This document shows, one piece after another, positions 33,609-38,938 of a stretch of 38,938 nucleotides of DNA (positions are counted from its first letter, which is position 1; the number at the start of each line of letters is the position of its first letter). Made by a program: the position numbers and the translations under genes. Under the pieces are notes generated by a model that was not told the DNA's origin, ran no database searches, and was given only the letters and a program-made list of their open reading frames with translations. Origin of the DNA: Saccharofermentans sp. (GTDB lineage Bacteria > Bacillota > Clostridia > Saccharofermentanales > Saccharofermentanaceae); NCBI GenBank assembly GCA_024403695.1, contig JAKSRI010000025.1, positions 1 through 38,938 on the forward strand. The letters run 5' to 3'.

Positions 33609-34256
33609 ATGAAAAAGAGTTTATTAAAGATTTGTGCGCCAGTAATGGCTGTATGCATGTTAAGCGCATGTGGTAGTTCTGCTACAGAGACAACAACTGG
33701 AGATGGACTTTTCGAGGATGGCGCTAGTACTACAGCAGCCGAGACAGAAACTACTGTTGCAGAAACAACTGTTGCTGAGACAACAGTAGCTGAAACGACA
33801 GTTGAAGAGACAGAGGCAAAGGTTCTCGTAATCGGTGATGAGGCTACAGGTACAGTTTCTGTTCACCTTATGAATACAACAGATGAGGATATTACTGCTG
33901 TATATATCAAGGTTAAGGGCGGAGAATATTCAGACAATCTTCTTTCTGAGACTTTTAAAGTTGGCGAAGACAGAGTTATGTATTACAACAACTCTTCTGA
34001 TGCTGAGGATGCAAAGTACACAGTAAAGATTGTTTTCGCTTCTGGTACTGAGGATTCTCTCCATAACTTCACTTTCACAGACTTTGTTGGTGCAGATATT
34101 TGTTATAAGAATGGACAGGTATATATTGCATACAAGGATGTAACTGGTGACAAGTCAACTTATGACGCAGAGGTTGCTTACGATACACCAGTAGAGACAC
34201 AGGCACCTGCAGGTCAGGATAATGGATGCATTGGTGACGATGGACTCTTCTACTAA
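33609..34256 (+). CDS. Lipoprotein with Thr/Glu linker
   Basis: A 215-residue predicted lipoprotein. The N-terminus has Lys residues, a hydrophobic segment and the lipobox LSAC with Cys21, so it should be lipid-anchored on the outer face of the membrane. A low-complexity TTVAETTVAE linker (about 40-70) is followed by an unrecognised beta-rich domain (about 75-190; VSVHLMNTTDEDITAVYIKV is typical), probably immunoglobulin-like. GGAG precedes ATG 33609, and it begins 20 bases after the DUF4214/transglutaminase gene, so the two may act together at the surface. Function unknown; it has no solute-binding fold that I can see. Confidence 0.82.
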   Translation: MKKSLLKICAPVMAVCMLSACGSSATETTTGDGLFEDGASTTAAETETTVAETTVAETTVAETTVEETEAKVLVIGDEATGTVSVHLMNTTDEDITAVYIKVKGGEYSDNLLSETFKVGEDRVMYYNNSSDAEDAKYTVKIVFASGTEDSLHNFTFTDFVGADICYKNGQVYIAYKDVTGDKSTYDAEVAYDTPVETQAPAGQDNGCIGDDGLFY

Positions 34257-35280
34257 TAAGCGCGTAACATATTTCAGCCGACTTAAGGCGCTGGCTTGTC
34301 TTGCCGTAGTTATCTTGCATACTTTCTATGCAGCAGATGCTTTCGCGACAACTGTAGGTCAGCACATGTTGGCAATTTCTATAAGAAACTTAATGATGTG
34401 GTCAGTGCCATGCTTTGTCATGGTTACTGGCGCATTGCTTTTTGACCCAAAACGTAATGTGACCATAAGCAAAATTTTCCGCAAGTATCTGCCACGTGTG
34501 GTGATTGCACTTGTGTTCTTTTCTTTTGCTTTCGCCATCTTTGACGCAGTGCTTCTTAAGAAGCCTGTTGCGGATGCTTTCGCCACAGGGTTTAATGCTA
34601 TAGTTTATGGTACTGGCTGGAAGCATATGTGGTACCTTTACCTGATTATTGGCATTTACCTCGTGTTACCTTTTTATCGCATGGTTACAAGAAGTGCCAC
34701 AGATATAGAGATTAGATATTTGGTTGGTGTTCTCTTTGTTTTCCAGGCAGTTATTCCTGTTATTCAGGCAGTTCTCAATGTGACATTGCCATTCTACATC
34801 CCATTCTTCACTATTTATCCGCTTTTCCTTATGGCAGGTTATGCGATTCATAATGACATTATTAAGATTAAGATGTGGATTGCAATTGTGTTCGTGGTAG
34901 TGGGAGTAGCATCTGTGCTGGGCATGACATACCTTAGTGTTTATAAGGGAAATGCTGTAGCTAATACACTTGTAACTGCATACTCTTTTCCTGGCATCGT
35001 GCTTTTCTCATGTGGTGCTTTTGCAATTTATAAGAAGTGCGGTGAAAAGCCATGTAAGAGTGATGTACTTATGACAATTATCGATAAGAACTCCTTCGGC
35101 ATCTACCTAATGCACATGGCTGTTCTTAAGGTTTTTGCTATCAAAGTGAGACCAGATATTTTCGGAAAGCCTTACTGGATGGCTATTGAAGTAGTGGCTT
35201 CCTTCGTGATTCCTTTCATTTTGATGATAATTTATTCATTTATAGCAAAATCTGTTAAAAAAGTTGTGAAAGCTAGTTAA
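34222..35280 (+). CDS. Acyltransferase-3 family membrane protein (OafA/WecH-like)
   Basis: A 352-residue protein with about ten membrane helices. It opens with the family signature of an Arg in FSRLKALACLAVVILHTFYA and the conserved His a helix later. It ends with a basic C-terminus. Such proteins move acyl groups, often acetyl, to sugars or cell-wall polymers. The start is uncertain. ATG 34222 overlaps the lipoprotein gene by 35 bases and has AGG nearby. ATG 34240 is equally possible and would shorten the overlap. The long overlap suggests coupling with the lipoprotein. The last codons run into an A-rich stretch. Confidence 0.85.
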   Translation: MDALVTMDSSTNKRVTYFSRLKALACLAVVILHTFYAADAFATTVGQHMLAISIRNLMMWSVPCFVMVTGALLFDPKRNVTISKIFRKYLPRVVIALVFFSFAFAIFDAVLLKKPVADAFATGFNAIVYGTGWKHMWYLYLIIGIYLVLPFYRMVTRSATDIEIRYLVGVLFVFQAVIPVIQAVLNVTLPFYIPFFTIYPLFLMAGYAIHNDIIKIKMWIAIVFVVVGVASVLGMTYLSVYKGNAVANTLVTAYSFPGIVLFSCGAFAIYKKCGEKPCKSDVLMTIIDKNSFGIYLMHMAVLKVFAIKVRPDIFGKPYWMAIEVVASFVIPFILMIIYSFIAKSVKKVVKAS

Positions 35281-35327
35281 AAAAATATAGTAATTCTGTT
35301 ATGCTATATAAGTTTTTATGACAATCC

Positions 35328-35341
35328 ATATAAATTTATAT
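35328..35341. promoter_or_regulatory. 14-bp perfect palindrome upstream of the OFA transporter gene
   Basis: ATATAAATTTATAT is a perfect palindrome just upstream of the AGGAGG site of the MFS gene, within a region that also contains TATAAG at 35307-35312, a possible -10. It could be an operator, but AT-rich palindromes also arise by chance. Confidence 0.25.
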
Positions 35342-35357
35342 ATAACAGGAGGGTTTT

Positions 35358-36725
35358 ATGGGTAACGGAACATCCACAAAGGGCGGATGGCGTACAAACA
35401 AGTGGTTTAGAGCTGCTATTCCTGGTTTGTTGCTCCACTGCAGTATCGGTACAGTTTATTGCTGGTCTTATGTAAGTGAAGGTATCGCTGATCAGATTGG
35501 TTACAGCACAAAGACAGTAGGTTGGGCATTCAGCTTGGCTATTCTCTTCCTCGGTTTGTCAGCAGCATTCCTTGGTAATGTAGTTGAGAAGGATATTCAT
35601 AAGTCTTCTCTTATCGCTACTATCTGCTTCGCAGCAGGTATGGTTGGTACAGGATTCTTCGTTAATTATGGTGCAAAGCAGTACAACGGGGGCGCTGGTT
35701 CTGCTAGTTTGTTAGCACTTATCGGAATCTTTGTATGTTATGGTTTCATCATGGGTATTGGTCTTGGTACAGGTTACCTTTCTCCTGTTAAGACATTGAT
35801 GCTCTGGTTCGAGGATCGTAAGGGTCTTGCTACTGGTCTTGCTGTTGCAGGTTTTGGTGCTGCTAAGGCTATCGGTGCTCCTATCATGACAGAAATGCAG
35901 AATCACATGTCTATCGACAAGATGTTCTACATCCTCGGTGCAGTTTACTTCGTAATGATGTTCACAGGTCACCTTCTCCTTAAGAAGCCAGAGGGTTGGC
36001 ACGAGCCAGCTGCAGGCGAGAAGAAGCCTTCTATTATGGAGACTCTCAAGACAAAGCCTCTTACAAACTACATCGGTATCTGGCTCATGTTCTTCCTTAA
36101 CATCACATGCGGACTCGCTATCATCTCTTATGAGAAGCAGTTGTTTGCTGCTGCAGGTTACGCTGCAATTGTTGGTACTCTCGGTGCTATTTCTGCTGTA
36201 TTCAACGCAGGTGGTCGTCTCGGCTTCTCAGCTTGGGCTGACACAATGAAGGATAGAAACACAATCTACAAGATGATCTTCATCCTTTCTATCGTATTCA
36301 CAGCTATCGTTCTTTTCACAAATGGTTTCATCAATGCACGAGAGAGTGCAATTCTTGCATTCCTCGTAGTAGCACTCATTATGGTTGTAAATGCTGGTTA
36401 CGGCGGAGGTTTCTCCAATGTTCCAACACTTCTTTCCGACCACTACGGTATGGGTTCTATCTCAGCAATCCACGGTATTACACTTTCTGCTTGGGGTTTT
36501 GCTGGTATTGCTGGTCCTCAGCTCGCTTCTTTCATCATCGAGCACAGCAACAATGAAACTAATGCTTTTGAATTCCATGAGAAAATGGTATACCCAGGTA
36601 AGATGCAGAATATTCTTATTGCTACATTGATCCTTTACATTGTTTCTCTTGTAATTGCTCTTGTACTTGTTAAGCCAACAGATAAGGCTCTCGAGGCAAA
36701 GGCAGCTAAGAAGGCAGCTAAGTAA
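35358..36725 (+). CDS. MFS transporter of the oxalate/formate antiporter (OFA) family
   Basis: A 455-residue carrier with twelve membrane helices. Its start, WFRAAIPGLLLHCSIGTVYC, and the central motifs GIGLGTGYLSPVKTLMLWF and RKGLATGLAVAGFGAAKAIG are typical of OFA-family members. Known members exchange oxalate for formate or carry other small carboxylates; substrate here is unresolved. It has no oxalyl-CoA enzymes beside it. Codons are strongly biased towards optimal forms, suggesting high expression. AGGAGG with a 6-base spacer is a strong ribosome site, and the message ends in a strong UUCG-loop terminator. Confidence 0.9.
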   Translation: MGNGTSTKGGWRTNKWFRAAIPGLLLHCSIGTVYCWSYVSEGIADQIGYSTKTVGWAFSLAILFLGLSAAFLGNVVEKDIHKSSLIATICFAAGMVGTGFFVNYGAKQYNGGAGSASLLALIGIFVCYGFIMGIGLGTGYLSPVKTLMLWFEDRKGLATGLAVAGFGAAKAIGAPIMTEMQNHMSIDKMFYILGAVYFVMMFTGHLLLKKPEGWHEPAAGEKKPSIMETLKTKPLTNYIGIWLMFFLNITCGLAIISYEKQLFAAAGYAAIVGTLGAISAVFNAGGRLGFSAWADTMKDRNTIYKMIFILSIVFTAIVLFTNGFINARESAILAFLVVALIMVVNAGYGGGFSNVPTLLSDHYGMGSISAIHGITLSAWGFAGIAGPQLASFIIEHSNNETNAFEFHEKMVYPGKMQNILIATLILYIVSLVIALVLVKPTDKALEAKAAKKAAK

Positions 36726-36750
36726 TTAGTTACTGGTTTGAATTATCAAG

Positions 36751-36783
36751 ACCGCTCACTTCTTCGGAAGTGGGCGGTTTTTT
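36751..36783 (+). terminator. Strong intrinsic terminator with UUCG loop
   Basis: ACCGCTCACTTC (36751-36762) pairs with GAAGTGGGCGGT (36767-36778) around a TTCG loop, one T-G pair, followed by six T. It ends the OFA transporter transcript. Confidence 0.92.
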
Positions 36784-36810
36784 GTCTTGATTAATATTGT
36801 GGAGCCGTGG

Positions 36811-36990
36811 AAATCAACAAATCGATCACTTTTTTCTGAAGAAAGTGATTTAATAATTGAACTTTAGGGGTAAATCAGGCCAAAAATCAACTTTTACATC
36901 AATTTTTCCACCAAAAGTTGATTCATTTATTGATTTCCATACCTTTTTGCCCAATATAATCAACTTTTAAGTCAATTATTTTCAAAGAAA
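36811..36990. repeat. AT-rich intergenic region with repeated inverted motifs
   Basis: The gap of about 360 bases between the OFA gene and the acyltransferase gene has no ORF. It holds a hairpin ATCACTTT/AAAGTGAT (36825-36832 with 36842-36849), the 10-mer ATCAACTTTT at 36886-36895 and 36959-36968, and its inverse AAAAGTTGAT at 36913-36922. Each copy is followed or preceded by a TCAAT/ATTGA box, so the three form inverted and direct arrangements. A binding-site array or a small repeat element is possible. Confidence 0.5.
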
Positions 36991-37053
36991 TTGAGCAAAT
37001 CATTGGAGCAAAGACTATCTTAGCAACTAATTCGAACTGAAACCTGTGATATT

Positions 37054-37069
37054 ATAGACACAAGTCTAT
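37054..37069. promoter_or_regulatory. Inverted repeat in the promoter region of the PlsC-like gene
   Basis: ATAGAC-ACAA-GTCTAT, six exact inverted bases on each side of a four-base loop, beginning a few bases after a TATTAT-like box. It lies eighteen bases before the ATG at 37087 and could be an operator or mRNA hairpin. Confidence 0.35.
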
Positions 37070-37086
37070 TTCTAAGGAGGCCAGTT

Positions 37087-38421
37087 ATGGCTAACGAATT
37101 AGTTCCAGCAAAAGATAACAAGCCTGCAGTTAAGAAACAGGATATGGATATTGGTCACGTGCCAAGTAATTTCTGGTATCACATTGTGGGCGAGGAGATT
37201 CTCGTAACTCTCATTGCCGCTTTTACTCATATAAAAGTTAAGCCTGACCAGGATTATCTTAATGAAGAGGGTCCTGTAATTGTTATTGCCAACCATGCGT
37301 CATATCTTGACCCAATGGTTATGAGTAAGCTTACTCGCGGAAGACCTGTGAATTTCGTATGTGGAGAGTTCCTTTTCCGTAATCACTTCTGGGGCAATGC
37401 CTTTAAGAAGGGTGGCGCGATTCCTAAGAAACAGTTTGTTGTGGACGCAGTTTCTGTTAAGTCCATGATGAAAGTCCTTAAGCGTAAGGGCGTTCTTCTC
37501 CTGTTCCCAGAGGCAACTCGTTCTGTTGATGGCAGCACTATAGCTATCGATGATGGTGTGGCAAAGATGGCTAAGAAAGTTAATGCAGCAATCTATATTG
37601 CTCATATCCACGGCGCATATGCAGCTATGCCAAGATGGGGCAGTGGTATCCGTAATGGCAAGATTACTGCTGAATTTGTACGTAAGCTTCCTGCCAGCAA
37701 GACAGCAGAGATGACTGCGGATGAGCTTCAGTCTTATATTCTCGATGGACTCAAGTACAACGAGAATGACTATCAGCGTGAGCATAAGCTGACCTATAAG
37801 GGTAAGAATCTTGCCAAGGGTCTTGATAACATTGCTTATCAGTGTCCGAAATGCAAGGAGGAGTTTTCCATGAAGTGGGGCGGTAAGGGTAACGGCAATG
37901 CTATCGTGTGCTCGAAATGTGGTAACACCGCCATAATGAATGTCTACGGTCTCCTGGACAAGGCAAAGGAAGAGGACGTAATTTTTGATGACCTTAAGAA
38001 GTGGACATCCTGGGAGAAGCAGGAGGTTATGGATCAGCTTAAGAAGGGTGATTTTCATATGCAACTTAAGGCGGAACTTCACAAGGTGTTTGACGATACC
38101 ACTTTTGCGAGAACAGGGGATGGAACTGTAACAATTACATCCACAGAAATAATTTACGAAGGTACTGACTGCGATGGCAAAGATGGTATTCCTTATAAGA
38201 AGGGAAAAGTTAAGAGTGGCTATAAAAATAGAAGCCTTGAGGGCGTAAGTAAGCCTTCTAAGCACGTCTTCGAGATTGCGAACATGAAGGGTATGGTTGC
38301 AGATTACGGAGAATGTTTTGAGATTTATGACAGCAAGGGTGAACTTTTCCGTTTTTATGTAGATGGTCAGAAAGTGTACAAGGCACAGCTAGTAGTTCAG
38401 CTTCTGGGTAAGATACAATAA
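37087..38421 (+). CDS. PlsC-like 1-acylglycerol-3-phosphate acyltransferase with zinc-ribbon C-terminal extension
   Basis: A 444-residue protein. The acyltransferase domain (about 55-250) shows motif I NHASYLD (His70, Asp75), motif III FPEATRS (140-146, the usual Gly replaced by Ala) and the IYIAHIHGAYAA region. It should transfer fatty acyl groups to a glycerol-phosphate-type lipid precursor on the membrane. Unlike plain PlsC (about 240 residues), it continues with a zinc ribbon (C-x2-C at about 262 and C-x2-C at about 283), and then an unrecognised domain of about 120 residues whose pattern suggests a PH-like or lipid-binding beta-fold. AAGGAGG is a strong ribosome site. An alternative role is acyl transfer to a protein or another lipid; the ribbon's partner is unknown. 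Confidence 0.88.
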   Translation: MANELVPAKDNKPAVKKQDMDIGHVPSNFWYHIVGEEILVTLIAAFTHIKVKPDQDYLNEEGPVIVIANHASYLDPMVMSKLTRGRPVNFVCGEFLFRNHFWGNAFKKGGAIPKKQFVVDAVSVKSMMKVLKRKGVLLLFPEATRSVDGSTIAIDDGVAKMAKKVNAAIYIAHIHGAYAAMPRWGSGIRNGKITAEFVRKLPASKTAEMTADELQSYILDGLKYNENDYQREHKLTYKGKNLAKGLDNIAYQCPKCKEEFSMKWGGKGNGNAIVCSKCGNTAIMNVYGLLDKAKEEDVIFDDLKKWTSWEKQEVMDQLKKGDFHMQLKAELHKVFDDTTFARTGDGTVTITSTEIIYEGTDCDGKDGIPYKKGKVKSGYKNRSLEGVSKPSKHVFEIANMKGMVADYGECFEIYDSKGELFRFYVDGQKVYKAQLVVQLLGKIQ

Positions 38422-38477
38422 TGCCTGATATATGAAAATATCAAGATTTTGTCCTTTAATATCACGTAAAAAGCATA

Positions 38478-38483
38478 TATAAT
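38478..38483 (+). promoter_or_regulatory. Candidate -10 element for pgk
   Basis: TATAAT, 71 bases before the pgk start codon. No convincing -35 is at 17 bases; TTAATA lies 16 bases upstream. The leader contains a short CCCGA/TCGGG hairpin (about 38504-38517). Confidence 0.4.
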
Positions 38484-38554
38484 TATTAATGGTTCATTGA
38501 TGCCCCGATAACTCGGGCGCGTGAAAATAAATTTTTTGAGGAGTGTATAGCAAC

Positions 38555-38938
38555 ATGGCATACTACAACAAGAAGAATGTTGAAGACCTCAAAGTAGCTG
38601 GTAAGAAGGTTATCGTTAGAGTTGACTTTAACGTACCACTCGACAAGGTTACAGGTGAGATCACAGACGACAAGCGTATCAAGGGCGCTCTCCCTACAAT
38701 TAAGTATCTCGTAGATAACAATGCAAAGGTTATCCTCGTTTCCCACCTCGGACGTCCAAAGAATGGTCCAGAGGCTAAGTTCTCCATGAAGCCAGCAGCA
38801 GAGAGACTTGCTGAGCTCATCGGTAAGCCAGTAGTTCTCGCAGCTGATGTTATCGGCGAGGATGCAAAGGCTAAGGCAGCAGCTCTTAAGGAAGGCGAGA
38901 TTCTCATGCTCGAGAATGTACGTTTCCACAAGGACGAG
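38555..38938 (+). CDS. pgk: Phosphoglycerate kinase, N-terminal part, cut by window end
   Basis: The first 128 residues of phosphoglycerate kinase, the glycolytic enzyme making ATP from 1,3-bisphosphoglycerate. Diagnostic segments are KVIVRVDFNVPLD, DKRIKGALPTIKYL, LVSHLGRPK and ILMLENVRFHK, which form the substrate-binding N-domain. GAGGAG lies ten bases before the ATG. Codons are strongly biased to the optimal set, as expected for a highly expressed glycolytic gene. The reading frame is open to the edge of the window, and the ATP-binding domain lies beyond it. Confidence 0.97.
   Translation, partial: MAYYNKKNVEDLKVAGKKVIVRVDFNVPLDKVTGEITDDKRIKGALPTIKYLVDNNAKVILVSHLGRPKNGPEAKFSMKPAAERLAELIGKPVVLAADVIGEDAKAKAAALKEGEILMLENVRFHKDE

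Noticed and set aside
36811..36990. CRISPR array
   Set aside because: The repeated 10-mer is short, occurs in both orientations and has no regular spacer length; no cas genes in the window.
37300..38265. 321-codon minus-strand reading frame inside the PlsC-like gene
   Set aside because: Antisense to conserved acyltransferase motifs and lacks a recognisable domain.

Overview
The window is low-GC, gene-dense DNA that reads like the chromosome of an anaerobic Firmicute, most likely a Lachnospiraceae-type Clostridium (Butyrivibrio/Pseudobutyrivibrio-like). That placement is an inference. It rests on strong AGGAGG-type ribosome sites, DUF4214 and Pro/Glu/Thr-linker surface proteins, an OFA-type MFS carrier, a ThrE-type exporter with both halves fused, and the style of the aromatic operon. 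I saw no rRNA, tRNA, CRISPR array, insertion sequence or integrase.

Layout. 1-1225: two small hypothetical genes; the first looks distantly like a WapI/DUF6228-type immunity protein. 1258-4561: a threonine/serine exporter, an 84-residue hypothetical protein and a polytopic GT-C-like membrane protein. 4603-7741 (minus strand): one transcription unit that starts with a strong promoter and an approximately 300-nt highly structured leader or small RNA ending in a terminator-like hairpin. It is followed by a sigma-70 family factor, a 117-residue unknown and a Lon-like AAA+ ATPase with no protease domain. 7956-10392: a divergent CaCA cation exchanger and a MATE efflux pump. 10466-19172: a Ser/Thr phosphosignalling cluster of PP2C phosphatase, FHA protein, zinc-ribbon/DUF4214 protein, Ser/Thr kinase with TPRs, a 45-residue membrane peptide and a TPR ectodomain protein. 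Every member has one predicted membrane segment. 19183-22876: a patatin-like hydrolase and a MacB-like ABC transporter.

22890-30338 is the best-resolved unit: a complete shikimate-to-chorismate-to-tyrosine operon (DAHP synthase, prephenate dehydrogenase, aroB, aroA, aroC, a chorismate mutase-shikimate dehydrogenase-shikimate kinase fusion, and type II dehydroquinase). In front of it are a promoter, a 20-codon leader peptide with six consecutive Tyr codons, an antiterminator and an intrinsic terminator, which together form a textbook ribosome-mediated attenuator. The DAHP synthase departs from the usual family residues at several expected metal- and substrate-binding positions.

30337-38938: an SseB-like protein with an added beta-barrel domain, a secreted six-repeat DUF4214/transglutaminase-like protein, a lipoprotein, an acyltransferase-3 membrane protein, an OFA-family carrier, an AT-rich intergenic region with repeated inverted motifs, a PlsC-like acyltransferase with a zinc-ribbon C-terminal extension, and the start of pgk, cut by the window edge.

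Most promising for new biology: the Tyr attenuator plus atypical DAHP synthase, the structured RNA ahead of the sigma/AAA+ operon, and the kinase/phosphatase/FHA cluster whose zinc-ribbon member carries five copies of a threonine motif suited to FHA binding.
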